Positions 16,553-24,865 are shown, counted from the first letter of the stretch. The stretch: 42,799 nt of DNA from Streptomyces hayashii (GCF_024539815.1 NZ_JAHHIU010000123.1:1-42799); one strand, 5' to 3'. Numbers and translations: made by a program. The notes: generated by a model from the sequence alone, not told the origin.

Positions 16553-17116
16553 TCAGTGTCGTTCGGGAAACCGCAGGTACTGCGGTGGCACGGCCTTCGT
16601 CAGCCACACCCCGTTGGCGCTGACATGGAAGACATGGCCGTCCCGGTGCATGGCCCCGGCGTCCACGGAGAGCACCACGGGGCGGCCTCGGCGTGCGCCG
16701 ACCCGGGTCGCGGTCTCCCGGTCGGCGGAAAGGTGCACGTCGTGCCGGTTCATGGGGCGCAGCCCCTCGGCCCGGATCACGTCCAGGCAGCGGCCCACCG
16801 TTCCGTGGTAGAGGTACGGCGGAGGGGTGGCCGGGGGCAGTCCGAGGTCGACCTCGACGCTGTGTCCCTGGCTGGCGCGGATGCGTGTGCCCTCGATCGC
16901 GAAGCGTTTCTTGTCGTTCGCGGCGACGACGTGGTCCAGTTCGGCGCGGGTGAAACGGAAGCCGTGTGCGGCGCATGCCGCGATCAGTTGGTCGATCTCG
17001 ACCCAGCCGGCCTCGTCGAGGGTGAGGCCGATGCGTTCCGGCTGGTGTCGCAGGTGCTTCGAGAGGTACTTCGACACCTTCACGGTGCGTCTCTCGGCGT
17101 TGTCCTTCTCGTTCAT
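16553..17116 (-). CDS. kptA: RNA 2'-phosphotransferase (Tpt1/KptA family)
   Basis: 187 aa from ATG 17116 (MNEKDNAERR). KptA/Tpt1 transfers an internal RNA 2'-phosphate to NAD+, giving ADP-ribose 1'',2''-cyclic phosphate and nicotinamide. The catalytic Arg-His and Arg residues of the family are all visible: SKHLRH (Arg23, His24), IRASQGHS, and TATRVGARRG. Also present are LYHGT, which begins the NAD-binding lobe, and DVHLS. In fungi the enzyme completes tRNA splicing; in bacteria no intron pathway is known, so the physiological substrate is unclear. The upstream gap holds three DnaA boxes. The gene lies downstream of the MerR gene, same strand, 122 bases away. Confidence 0.93.
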   Translation of the reverse strand: MNEKDNAERRTVKVSKYLSKHLRHQPERIGLTLDEAGWVEIDQLIAACAAHGFRFTRAELDHVVAANDKKRFAIEGTRIRASQGHSVEVDLGLPPATPPPYLYHGTVGRCLDVIRAEGLRPMNRHDVHLSADRETATRVGARRGRPVVLSVDAGAMHRDGHVFHVSANGVWLTKAVPPQYLRFPERH

Positions 17117-17172
17117 CCGCTCAGCATGGCGCGCGAGACGCGGATCACGCATTTTGTTTTGCGGTCGAGGTT

Positions 17173-17226
17173 TGATCCACAAGCAACTTAGGTTATCCAC
17201 AGGCGAATTGGCGATTCTGTGGACAA
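17173..17226. promoter_or_regulatory. DnaA-box group upstream of kptA
   Basis: TTATCCACA (17193-17201, plus) and TTGTCCACA (17218-17226, read on minus) are exact strong-type boxes. TGATCCACA (17173-17181, plus) is one mismatch away. They occupy half of the kptA-MerR intergenic gap. Streptomyces DnaA prefers TTGTCCACA. Confidence 0.8.
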
Positions 17227-17238
17227 CTGGCGTCCGTT

Positions 17239-18186
17239 TCAGTGGTGTTCGCCAAGGTCGGCCGTGCCCGGGTCACTTGAGGACAGGTCGTCCAACATCC
17301 GTGCCCGTACCTCGCGTTCGGCCGCCAGCGTGAGGAAGGTGGCGGCGTGCTCCACACCGACCAGCCTTTCCACGGCCCGCATTGTGGCGGCGGGAACCGC
17401 CACGGAACGCGTCTCGGCTGTGACGGGCGTGGGTTCGCCGGAGCCGAGGCGTCGGCGCAGGTGAAGGGTGGCGAACAGTCGCATGGCCCGGGCCAGTTCG
17501 GCGTCGACGGTCTGCCGGGCGAGCGGACGGAGTCGTCGTACGAGAGCGGCCGCCTCGGCCGCGTCGGCGTCGGTCGGACGGTGCGAGCCGTCGAGATAGC
17601 GGTCGAAGACGTGCTCGGACGTGAACTCCAGGAAACGGGAGGCGATGTGTTCGACCTGGGACCTCAACTCCCGTAGATGCGCGGTAATCGCGCCGAGGGG
17701 GATCCCGGCCGCGTGCAACTCGACTGCCACCGCCAGCTCTTGAGGGCTCGGCACGAGGAAGGCGTCGTCGTCGGGCGCGGGCTCCAGCACGCCGAGGGCC
17801 ACCGCGTCGGCGATCGCCGTGTCGTCGGGGACGCCGCCGAAGCGGGCGGTCAGCTCGGCCCGCGAGACCCGCGCGGGCTCCTCGTCCGTCCACGGGCCGT
17901 CGACCTCCGCGACCAGGCCGAGGACGCCGGACAGGCCGCGGCCGGTGTCATGGGCGTCGAGGAGCTCCTTGATGGAGGCGAGGGTGTAGCCGCGGTCGAG
18001 GAGGTCGGCGATCTGCTGGAGGCGGGCGAGGTGGGCGTCCGCATAGTGGTTGGCCCGCCCCTTGCGTTCCGGGCGGGGCAGGAGGCCGCGGTCCTGGTAG
18101 GCGCGGATGGTGCGGACGGTCGCGCCGGAGAGGTACGCGAGGGTCTCGATGCGGTAGGGCGGCCGGGGCGACGCGGTGGCGGTCAA
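17239..18186 (-). CDS. MerR-family transcriptional regulator
   Basis: About 315 aa from TTG 18186 (LTATASPRPPYRIETLAYLSG). No ATG or GTG lies closer to the domain; an ATG at 18291 would add a low-complexity Cys/Gly/Arg segment and is unlikely. The N-terminal winged helix-turn-helix (about residues 10-75) is clear: RIETLAYLSGATVRTIRAYQ, DRGLLPRPERKGRANHYADA, RLQQIADLLDRGYTLASIKE. The C-terminal part is all-alpha (PSPQELAVAVELHAAGIPLG, then RRLRPLARQTVDAELARAM) and does not contain a Cys metal site, so a metal sensor is unlikely. Effector and targets are unknown. The start codon is uncertain. Confidence 0.85.
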   Translation of the reverse strand: MTATASPRPPYRIETLAYLSGATVRTIRAYQDRGLLPRPERKGRANHYADAHLARLQQIADLLDRGYTLASIKELLDAHDTGRGLSGVLGLVAEVDGPWTDEEPARVSRAELTARFGGVPDDTAIADAVALGVLEPAPDDDAFLVPSPQELAVAVELHAAGIPLGAITAHLRELRSQVEHIASRFLEFTSEHVFDRYLDGSHRPTDADAAEAAALVRRLRPLARQTVDAELARAMRLFATLHLRRRLGSGEPTPVTAETRSVAVPAATMRAVERLVGVEHAATFLTLAAEREVRARMLDDLSSSDPGTADLGEHH

Positions 18187-18220
18187 CTCGCCGTCACCGT
18201 GGCCCTCGTCGAACTGTCGG

Positions 18221-18310
18221 CACCCGCACCCGCACCCGCACACGCGCCGGCCCCGGCACTCACAGGCGAGCCGGCCCCGGCACCCGCACATGGGCCGGCC
18301 CCGGAGCCTG
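18221..18310. repeat. Low-complexity CCCGCA / GCCGGCCCCGGCAC repeats
   Basis: CCCGCA hexamers (about 18228-18242) are followed by three GCCGGCCCCGG-type copies (near 18247, 18270 and 18294). The tract lies between the MerR start and the EphD-like stop, and obscures the true MerR start and any promoter. Confidence 0.55.
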
Positions 18311-18349
18311 TGCCTGCGCGGGTCGGGCGCGGGCGGCCGGTCCGGCGGC

Positions 18350-20158
18350 TCACAGCGGCGGTCCCACCCGCGCCAGCGCCCTCAACGCCTTTGGCAGGAA
18401 CCGCGACAGGGCGTAGGAGACCTTCGCCTCCGGCGTGACGGGAACCACCGCCTCGTCGAGCATGACCGCCCGCAGGATCGCGTCCGCGACCTTCTCCGGA
18501 GGGTAGTTGCGCAGCCCGTACGCACGCGTGGAGCGCTTCTGACGGCGTCGTTCCTCCTCGGCGTCCACCCCCACGAAGGTCGCCGTGTCGGTGATGTTGG
18601 TGTTCACCAGGCCCGGGCATATCGCCGAGACGCCGATGCCCCGGCCCGCCAGCTCCGCGCGCAGACAGGCGCTCAGCATCAGGACCGCCGCCTTGGAGGT
18701 GCTGTAGGCGGGCAGCGCCTTGGAGGGCTGATAGGCGGCCGCCGACGCCGTGTTGACGATGTGGCCGCCCTGCCCGCGCTCGGCCATCTGCCGGCCGAAC
18801 AGCCGGCATCCGTGGATGACGCCCCACAGGTTGACGTCCAGAACCCTGCGCCAGTCGTCGGACGTCGTGTCGAAGAAGGAGCCCGACAGGCCGATGCCCG
18901 CGTTGTTCACCAGCACGTCCAGCACGCCGTGTTCGCTGTGGACCTTCGCCGCGAGCTTCTCCATCGCCTGCTCGTCGGAGACGTCGACCGTCTCCGCCCA
19001 GGCGTCGGGCGCGCCGATCAGCCGGGACAGCTCGGCTGTCCGCGCGGCGCTCTCCGCGTCCCGGTCGACGGCGATCACGCGCGCGCCGGCCTCGGCGAAC
19101 GCGAACGCCGTGGCCCGCCCGATGCCGCTGCCCGCCCCGGTGACCAGCACCAGCCGGCCACCGAAGCGCTCGGCGTACCGGCCGGCGGCAGCCGTGCGCA
19201 CCGGCCCGCCGTCCTGCTCCCGGCCCTGCCCGGCCGCCTCGCCCACCCGCTCCTGCTCCACCGAGGTGACGAAGTCGTCGATCCAGGAGGCGACCTGGTC
19301 GGGGCGGGTACGCGGGATCCAGTGCCCGGCCGCGAGGGTGCGCCGGGTCAGCCTCGGGACCCACTCCTCCAGCTCGTCGTACAGCCGCTCGGAGAGGAAC
19401 CTGTCCTCCAAGGGCGTGATGAGCTGCACGGGCGCGTGCGCGTACGCGTCGGACCGCGGGCTGCGCAGCCGACCGCGCACGTTGTCCCGGTACAGCCACG
19501 CCCCGTGGGCGGCGTCCGACGGCAGAGACGGCGTCGGGTACGCGCCCGCGGGGACTTGCTCGATCCGCCGCAGAATGCCCGGCCAGCGCTTGCCGAGCGG
19601 TCCCCGCCAGGCGAGTTCGGGCAGGGCGGGGGTGTGCAGCAGATACACGTACCAGGACTTCGCGCCCTGGCCGAGGAGCTGCCCGACCCGGCGCGGAGTG
19701 GGCCGCTTCAGCCGCTTGCCGATCCAGTGGCCGAAGTGGTCGAGGGACGGGCCGGACATGGAGGTGAAGGACGCGATCCGGCCCTCGGTGCGCCGCACGG
19801 TGACGAACTCCCACCCCTGCACCGAGCCCCAGTCGTGGCCCACCAGGTGCACCGGGCGGTCCGGGCTGACCGCGTCCGCCACCGCCAGGAAGTCGTCCGT
19901 CAGCTTCTCCAGGGTGAACCCGCCCCGCAGCGGTTCCGGCGCGCCGGAACGGCCGTGGCCGCGGACGTCGTACAGCACCACATGCAGTCCGTGGCGGTCG
20001 GCCAGCCGCGTCGCGACCTCGGACCACACCTCCTTGCTGTCCGGGTAGCCGTGCACCAGGACGACCGTCGGCCGGCTCGGATCGCCCAGCTCGGCCACGC
20101 ACAGCTCGATCCCACCGGCTCGCACCAGGCGCTCACGCGCGCCCTGCGGCAACGTCAC
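18350..20158 (-). CDS. Bifunctional alpha/beta hydrolase-SDR fusion (EphD-like)
   Basis: 602 aa from GTG 20158, with GGGGGAGGG just upstream and a 4-base GTGA overlap with the preceding M24 gene. Domain 1 (about 1-290) is an epoxide-hydrolase-type alpha/beta hydrolase: oxyanion motif HGYPDS, nucleophile in GHDWGS (Asp rather than Ser), and a C-terminal catalytic His in AAGHWIPR. Domain 2 (about 330-602) is a classical short-chain dehydrogenase: TGAGSGIGRA (NAD(P) site), NNAG, the Ser in NTASAAAY, and YSTSKAA with the catalytic Tyr and Lys. This is the architecture of mycobacterial EphD, which acts on mycolate epoxides. Streptomyces lack mycolic acids, so the substrate here must differ. Both active sites appear complete. 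Confidence 0.92.
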   Translation of the reverse strand: MTLPQGARERLVRAGGIELCVAELGDPSRPTVVLVHGYPDSKEVWSEVATRLADRHGLHVVLYDVRGHGRSGAPEPLRGGFTLEKLTDDFLAVADAVSPDRPVHLVGHDWGSVQGWEFVTVRRTEGRIASFTSMSGPSLDHFGHWIGKRLKRPTPRRVGQLLGQGAKSWYVYLLHTPALPELAWRGPLGKRWPGILRRIEQVPAGAYPTPSLPSDAAHGAWLYRDNVRGRLRSPRSDAYAHAPVQLITPLEDRFLSERLYDELEEWVPRLTRRTLAAGHWIPRTRPDQVASWIDDFVTSVEQERVGEAAGQGREQDGGPVRTAAAGRYAERFGGRLVLVTGAGSGIGRATAFAFAEAGARVIAVDRDAESAARTAELSRLIGAPDAWAETVDVSDEQAMEKLAAKVHSEHGVLDVLVNNAGIGLSGSFFDTTSDDWRRVLDVNLWGVIHGCRLFGRQMAERGQGGHIVNTASAAAYQPSKALPAYSTSKAAVLMLSACLRAELAGRGIGVSAICPGLVNTNITDTATFVGVDAEEERRRQKRSTRAYGLRNYPPEKVADAILRAVMLDEAVVPVTPEAKVSYALSRFLPKALRALARVGPPL

Positions 20159-21075
20159 TTGCCCTCCCCCTCGTGCTTCGGCATCGCCTTCGCCCTTCCT
20201 TGCGTCCAACGCCGTACGTGCGGCAGGTCGTCGTCCAGCCAGAAGGCGCTCTCCCGTGGGTCGTCCGAGTCGGTGACCACGAGGATCTCCTCGAACTTCG
20301 CGCCCGTGCCCCGGAACCCGAGATGCGGTTCGACCGCCCACAGCCCCGGCTGCGGGGGATGGTCGGAGAAGCGGTACGGCGACCAGAGAGGAGACCAGCC
20401 CTCGCGGTGGCCGTGCAGCGCGTCGGAGACCAGTCCCTTGAGCGCCTGTGTGCCGAACCCGAACACCCTGGGCGAGAACCGGCGCTCCCGCACGCGGTCC
20501 ACCTTGTGCGCGATCACGCCGAACGGATAGGCGCGATGACGGTTCGCGTAACCCTGGCGGGCCATGAGGCGGTCGACGTCGGCGTAGATCTCGCGCAGTG
20601 ACCGCCTCTCGCGTACCTCGCGCAGGATCAGCTCACGGTGCGCCTGAAGATCGGCCAGCAGCCTCTCCTGGACCGGGTGGCCGCCGAGTGCTCCCGAGTA
20701 GCCGACGTCAGCGGTGTACCCCTCGTACACCGGAGCCAGGTCGAGGATGAACGGCGTCCCCGGCTCCAGCCGGCGGTCCGTGGGGAAGAACTGCAGGGGG
20801 ATCCGGAAGCCGGTGAACGCCGTGCGGTCCCCGAACCAGGCGAACGGCAGGTGGAACCAGTCGCGCACGCCCCGATCGCCGCACCACTCGCGCAGCATCC
20901 GCGCCGCGTCGCGCTCCGTCATGCCCGGTCGCAGTTCGGCGGCGACGGCCTGCGCGGCCGCGTACGCCAGTCGCTGGACCTGCCGGAATCCCCGCAGTTC
21001 GGCGGAGAGTTCGCGCGTGGTCGCCGTCGGTGTCACGGCCGCCGATGCCGCCGGCGCCCTCGGTGCAGTCGTCAT
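20155..21075 (-). CDS. M24-family metallopeptidase-like protein
   Basis: 306 aa from ATG 21075 (MTTAPRAPAASAA). Pita-bread fold of the methionine aminopeptidase/prolidase group. The five metal ligands are recognisable: the Asp pair in ILDLAPVYEGYTADVGYS, the His in VIAHKV, the Glu in AVEPHLGF and the Glu in KFEEIL. The surrounding sequence (DWFHLPFAWFGDRTAFTG, YRFSDHPPQPG) is divergent from true aminopeptidases, so the substrate may not be a peptide. Its stop overlaps the start of the EphD-like gene by 4 bases, implying translational coupling and a shared pathway. A plausible minus-strand promoter is at 21152-21180. Confidence 0.85.
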   Translation of the reverse strand: MTTAPRAPAASAAVTPTATTRELSAELRGFRQVQRLAYAAAQAVAAELRPGMTERDAARMLREWCGDRGVRDWFHLPFAWFGDRTAFTGFRIPLQFFPTDRRLEPGTPFILDLAPVYEGYTADVGYSGALGGHPVQERLLADLQAHRELILREVRERRSLREIYADVDRLMARQGYANRHRAYPFGVIAHKVDRVRERRFSPRVFGFGTQALKGLVSDALHGHREGWSPLWSPYRFSDHPPQPGLWAVEPHLGFRGTGAKFEEILVVTDSDDPRESAFWLDDDLPHVRRWTQGRAKAMPKHEGEGK

Positions 21076-21151
21076 GCCACCCCGTCCAGCCGGTTCCGAA
21101 AGCCTTGCGGTCCCGTCGCCTGCGCTACGCGTCCGTAACTCGACATCACCG

Positions 21152-21180
21152 AATGTGACAGTTGTTAGAGGCGGAGTCAA
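21152..21180 (-). promoter_or_regulatory. Promoter of the M24/EphD-like operon
   Basis: Read on the minus strand: TTGACT (21180-21175), a 17-base spacer, then CACATT (21157-21152). The -35 box is one base from consensus. It lies about 75 bases upstream of ATG 21075. Confidence 0.45.
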
Positions 21181-21268
21181 TAGGCGAGATCGGGCCGGTG
21201 GACGACCCGCCGGCGGCCCCCTTCGACCCCGTAGCCCTCAGGCATGGCATCCCTTACGTGCCCGTACA

Positions 21269-21304
21269 TCTGAGGTCTGAGGCGAAGACGGCTCTGAGGT
21301 CTGA
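21269..21304 (+). repeat. 12-base direct repeat upstream of the ABC operon
   Basis: TCTGAGGTCTGA occurs at 21269-21280 and 21293-21304, 24 bases apart (about two and a half helical turns), just before the ABC operon. It is a possible operator; no matching regulator is identified. Confidence 0.45.
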
Positions 21305-21339
21305 TGATTTTCGTGGTGTGCGTCACTAATTTTGTGGAC

Positions 21340-22323
21340 GTGACTGTGATCGTGACCGAAAGCCTGAGCAAGCGGTTCCCCCGGGTGACCGCTCTTGACC
21401 GGCTCTCCGTGGACGTCGGACCCGGTGTGACCGGGCTCGTCGGAGCCAACGGAGCCGGCAAGTCCACACTGATCAAGATCCTGCTGGGTCTGTCGCCCGC
21501 GTCCGAGGGCCGAGCCGAAGTGCTCGGCCTCGACGTCGCGAGCAAGGGCGCCGCCATCCGCGAGCGCGTCGGCTACATGCCGGAGCACGACTGCCTGCCG
21601 CCCGACGTCTCGGCCACCGAGTTCGTCGTGCACATGGCCCGGATGTCCGGCCTGCCGCCCACCGCCGCGCGCGAGCGCACCGCGGACACTCTGCGCCACG
21701 TCGGCCTGTACGAGGAGCGCTACCGGCCCATCGGCGGCTACTCGACCGGCATGAAGCAGCGTGTGAAGCTCGCCCAGGCCCTCGTCCACGATCCCCAGCT
21801 GGTCTTCCTGGACGAGCCGACCAACGGCCTCGACCCGGTCGGCCGCGACGAGATGCTCGGCCTGATCCGCCGCATCCACACCGACTTCGGCATCTCGGTC
21901 CTGGTCACCTCACACCTGCTGGGCGAACTGGAGCGCACCTGCGACCACGTCGTGGTCGTCGACGGCGGCAAACTCCTGCGCTCCAGCTCCACCACCGACT
22001 TCACGCAGACCACCACCACCCTCGCGATCGAGGTCACCGACACCGACGCGCATCCCGACGGCACCGGCGCGGTGCGCGAGGCGCTCCGCGCGCGGGGGGT
22101 TGAGGTCCTCGACGCGAACCGGGCCCTGCCCGGCGCCGGTCACGTCCTGCTGCTGACCGCACAGGGCGAGGAGACGTACGACGTCGTCCGGGACGCGGTC
22201 GCCGAACTGGGTCTCGGCCTGGTCCGCATGGAACAGCGCAGACACCACATCTCCGAGGTCTTCACCGACAGTGACGCCGAAAACGACCAGCAGCGGAAGG
22301 AGGCCGTCGGCCATGGCAGTTGA
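21340..22323 (+). CDS. ABC transporter ATP-binding protein (ATPase 1)
   Basis: About 327 aa from GTG 21340. No Shine-Dalgarno sequence exists, and TAATTT at 21327-21332 sits 7 bases upstream, so a leaderless start is proposed; an ATG at 21304 and nearby in-frame GTGs (21334, 21346, 21352) are alternatives. CcmA/DrrA-type ATPase: Walker A GANGAGKST (about residue 40), Q-loop region GYMPEHDCL, signature YSTGMKQ, Walker B LVFLDEPTNGLDP, H-loop VTSH. The C-terminal 100 residues form an extra regulatory domain ending RRHHISEVF. It is first of four genes (ATPase, permease, ATPase, permease) with overlaps or very short gaps, an exporter-type system for an unknown substrate. Confidence 0.92.
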   Translation: MTVIVTESLSKRFPRVTALDRLSVDVGPGVTGLVGANGAGKSTLIKILLGLSPASEGRAEVLGLDVASKGAAIRERVGYMPEHDCLPPDVSATEFVVHMARMSGLPPTAARERTADTLRHVGLYEERYRPIGGYSTGMKQRVKLAQALVHDPQLVFLDEPTNGLDPVGRDEMLGLIRRIHTDFGISVLVTSHLLGELERTCDHVVVVDGGKLLRSSSTTDFTQTTTTLAIEVTDTDAHPDGTGAVREALRARGVEVLDANRALPGAGHVLLLTAQGEETYDVVRDAVAELGLGLVRMEQRRHHISEVFTDSDAENDQQRKEAVGHGS

Positions 22324-23221
22324 GCACCCGGTCACCGCCGCCGCGGGAGACCAGACCCGCATCCACAACATCGGCTACCGCAGCTACGACGGCCCCCGGC
22401 TGGGCCGCGCCTACGCCCGCCGCTCCCTCTACTCGCAGTCCCTGCGCGGCGCCTACGGCCTCGGCCGCTCGGTGAAGTCCAAGGTGCTGCCGATGCTGCT
22501 CTTCGTGGTGATGTGCGTGCCCGCGGCCATCATGGTCGCCGTCGCGGTCGCCACGAAGGCCAAGGCACTGCCCGTCGACTACACGCGTTACGCGATCATC
22601 ATGCAGGCCGTCATCAGCCTGTACGTCGCCTCGCAGGCGCCCCAGTCCGTCTCGCGCGACCTGCGCTTCAAGACCGTGCCGCTGTACTTCTCACGGCCGA
22701 TCGAGACCGCGGACTACGTACGCGCGAAGTACGCCGCACTGGCCTCCGCGCTCTTCGTGCTCACCGCGGCCCCGCTGCTGGTGCTCTACGTGGGCGCCCT
22801 GCTGGCCAAGCTCGACTTCGCCGACCAGACCAAGGGATTCGGCCAGGGGCTGGTCTCCGTGGCACTGCTCTCGCTGCTCTTCGCCGGCATCGGCCTGGTC
22901 ATCGCCTCGGTGACCCCGCGCCGGGGCTTCGGCATCGCCGCCGTCATCGCCGTGCTGACGATCTCCTACGGCGCGGTCTCCACGCTCCAGGCCATCGCCG
23001 AGGCGCAGGACAGCACCCGTGCCATCCCCTGGATCGGCCTGTTCTCCCCCGTCACGCTGATCGACGGCGTGCAGTCCGCGTTCCTGGGCGCCTCCTCCGC
23101 CTTCCCCGGCGAAGTCGGCCCCACCGACGGACAGGGCGTCGTCTACGTCGTCGTCCTCCTCGGCCTGATCGCCGCCGGCTACGGCCTCCTGATCCGCCGC
23201 TACCGGAAGGTGGGCCTGTGA
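22313..23221 (+). CDS. ABC transporter permease 1
   Basis: 302 aa from ATG 22313, with AAGGAGG 9 bases upstream and an 11-base overlap with ATPase 1. ABC-2-type membrane protein: a cytoplasmic N-terminus containing IGYRSYDGPRLGRAYARRSL, then about six hydrophobic segments (for example VLPMLLFVVMCVPAAIMVAV and VVYVVVLLGLIAAGYGLLI). The segment YFSRPIETADYVRAKYAAL is typical of ABC-2 permeases that pair with CcmA-like ATPases. It presumably forms a heteromeric pore with the permease at 24140. The substrate is unknown. Confidence 0.88.
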   Translation: MAVEHPVTAAAGDQTRIHNIGYRSYDGPRLGRAYARRSLYSQSLRGAYGLGRSVKSKVLPMLLFVVMCVPAAIMVAVAVATKAKALPVDYTRYAIIMQAVISLYVASQAPQSVSRDLRFKTVPLYFSRPIETADYVRAKYAALASALFVLTAAPLLVLYVGALLAKLDFADQTKGFGQGLVSVALLSLLFAGIGLVIASVTPRRGFGIAAVIAVLTISYGAVSTLQAIAEAQDSTRAIPWIGLFSPVTLIDGVQSAFLGASSAFPGEVGPTDGQGVVYVVVLLGLIAAGYGLLIRRYRKVGL

Positions 23222-24129
23222 CCACGCTCAGCATCGACCACGTCTCCCGCTGGTTCGGCAACGTGGTCGCCGTCAACGACGTCACCATGACCATCGGCCC
23301 CGGCGTCACCGGCCTGCTCGGCCCCAACGGCGCCGGAAAGTCCACCCTCATCAACATGATGGGCGGCTTCCTGGCCCCCTCCACCGGCGCGGTCACCCTC
23401 GACGGACAGCCGGTCTGGCGCAACGAGGCGATCTACAAGCAGATCGGCATCGTCCCCGAGCGCGAGGCCATGTACGACTTCCTCACCGGCCGCGAATTCG
23501 TCGTCGCCAACGCCGAGTTGCACGGCCTGAGCGCGAAGGCCGCCCAGAAGGCGCTGGCCACCGTCGAGATGGAGTACGCACAGGACCGCAAGATCCAGAC
23601 GTACTCCAAGGGCATGCGCCAGCGCGTCAAGATGGCCAGCGCGCTGGTGCACGAACCGTCGCTGCTGCTGCTCGACGAGCCCTTCAACGGCATGGACCCA
23701 CGCCAGCGCATGCAGCTCATGGACCTGCTGCGGCGCATGGGCGACGAGGGCCGCACCGTGCTGTTCTCGTCGCACATCCTGGAAGAGGTCGAGCAACTCG
23801 CCTGGCACATCGAGGTCGTCGTCGCGGGCCGGCACGCGGCCAGCGGCGACTTCCGCAAGATCCGCCGTCTGATGACCGACCGTCCGCACCGCTATCTGGT
23901 GCGTTCCAGCGACGACCGCGCCCTCGCGGCCGCGCTGATCGCCGACCCGTCGACCGCCGGCATCGAGGTCGACCTCGCCGAGGGTGCGCTGCGCGTCCAG
24001 GCCGTCGACTTCGCCCGCTTCACGGCCCTGTTGCCGAGGGTCGCCAAGGACCACGGCATCCGGCTGCTCACGGTCTCGCCTTCCGACGAGTCCCTGGAGT
24101 CCGTCTTCTCGTATCTCGTCGCGGCGTAG
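23218..24129 (+). CDS. ABC transporter ATP-binding protein (ATPase 2)
   Basis: 303 aa from GTG 23218, overlapping the permease 1 stop by 4 bases (GTGA), with GGAAGGTGGG just upstream. Walker A GPNGAGKST (about residue 37), IVPEREAMYDFLTG, signature YSKGMRQ, Walker B LLLLDEPFNGMDP, H-loop FSSHILEE. It is about 45% similar by eye to ATPase 1 in the core. The C-terminal extension (about 220-303) ends SLESVFSYLVAA, a pattern typical of DrrA-like regulatory tails. It probably energises the heteromeric exporter with ATPase 1. Confidence 0.92.
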   Translation: MTTLSIDHVSRWFGNVVAVNDVTMTIGPGVTGLLGPNGAGKSTLINMMGGFLAPSTGAVTLDGQPVWRNEAIYKQIGIVPEREAMYDFLTGREFVVANAELHGLSAKAAQKALATVEMEYAQDRKIQTYSKGMRQRVKMASALVHEPSLLLLDEPFNGMDPRQRMQLMDLLRRMGDEGRTVLFSSHILEEVEQLAWHIEVVVAGRHAASGDFRKIRRLMTDRPHRYLVRSSDDRALAAALIADPSTAGIEVDLAEGALRVQAVDFARFTALLPRVAKDHGIRLLTVSPSDESLESVFSYLVAA

Positions 24130-24139
24130 GAGGCCAAAG

Positions 24140-24859
24140 ATGTACGACCCCACAGTCGCCCGACTCACCTACCGGGCCCTGCTCGGCCGCCGCCGGGCTC
24201 TCATCCTGGGCGCCCTGCCCCTGCTGCTGATCGCGATCTCCGTGGTCGTGCGCGCCCTCGCCGGGGCCGACGACCAGACGGCGTCCGACCTGCTCGGAGG
24301 CCTCGCGCTGGCCACCATGGTGCCCATCGTCGGCGTGATCGCGGGCACCGGCGCGATCGGACCGGAGATCGACGACGGCTCCGTGGTGTATCTGCTGTCC
24401 AAGCCGTTGAAGCGGCCGACGATCATCTTCACCAAGCTCATCGTGGCCGTCGGGGTGACGATGGTCTTCTCGGCCCTGCCGACGCTGATCGCCGGGTTCA
24501 TCCTCAACGGCAACGGCCAGCAGATCGCCGTCGCCTACACCGTGGCCGCGCTGGTCTCGTCCATCGCCTACGCCGCCGTCTTCCTGCTCCTCGGCACCGT
24601 CTCGCGGCACGCGGTGGTGTTCGGTCTCGTCTACGCCCTCGTCTGGGAAGCCCTGTTCGGCTCCCTGGTACCGGGCGCGCGCACCCTCAGCGTCCAGCAG
24701 TGGTCGCTGGCGGTCGCCCACAAGGTGGCGGGCGGGGACCTCGTCACCTCGGACGTCGGACTGACCACGGCGACGGTGCTGCTGGTCGTGGTGACCGTGC
24801 TGGCCACCTGGTACGCGGGACAGAAGCTGCGGGCGCTGACGCTCGCCGGCGAGGAGTGA
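24140..24859 (+). CDS. ABC transporter permease 2
   Basis: 239 aa from ATG 24140; GGAGG lies 6 bases upstream, overlapping the ATPase 2 stop region. It has six hydrophobic segments (ALILGALPLLLIAISVVV, GGLALATMVPIVGVIAGTGA, and others) and the ABC-2 permease hallmark YLLSKPLKRPTIIFTKLIV. It is the last gene of the four-gene exporter operon, followed 6 bases after its stop by a strong terminator. Confidence 0.88.
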   Translation: MYDPTVARLTYRALLGRRRALILGALPLLLIAISVVVRALAGADDQTASDLLGGLALATMVPIVGVIAGTGAIGPEIDDGSVVYLLSKPLKRPTIIFTKLIVAVGVTMVFSALPTLIAGFILNGNGQQIAVAYTVAALVSSIAYAAVFLLLGTVSRHAVVFGLVYALVWEALFGSLVPGARTLSVQQWSLAVAHKVAGGDLVTSDVGLTTATVLLVVVTVLATWYAGQKLRALTLAGEE

Positions 24860-24865
24860 GCGGCC

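Noticed and set aside
18183..20102. Long second frame overlapping the EphD-like gene
   Set aside because: Low-complexity Arg/Gly/Pro sequence; the other frame has intact hydrolase and SDR motifs.
22513..23217. N-terminal extension of ATPase 2 by about 235 residues
   Set aside because: The extension is the out-of-frame shadow of permease 1; GTG 23218 with a GTGA overlap is the natural start.
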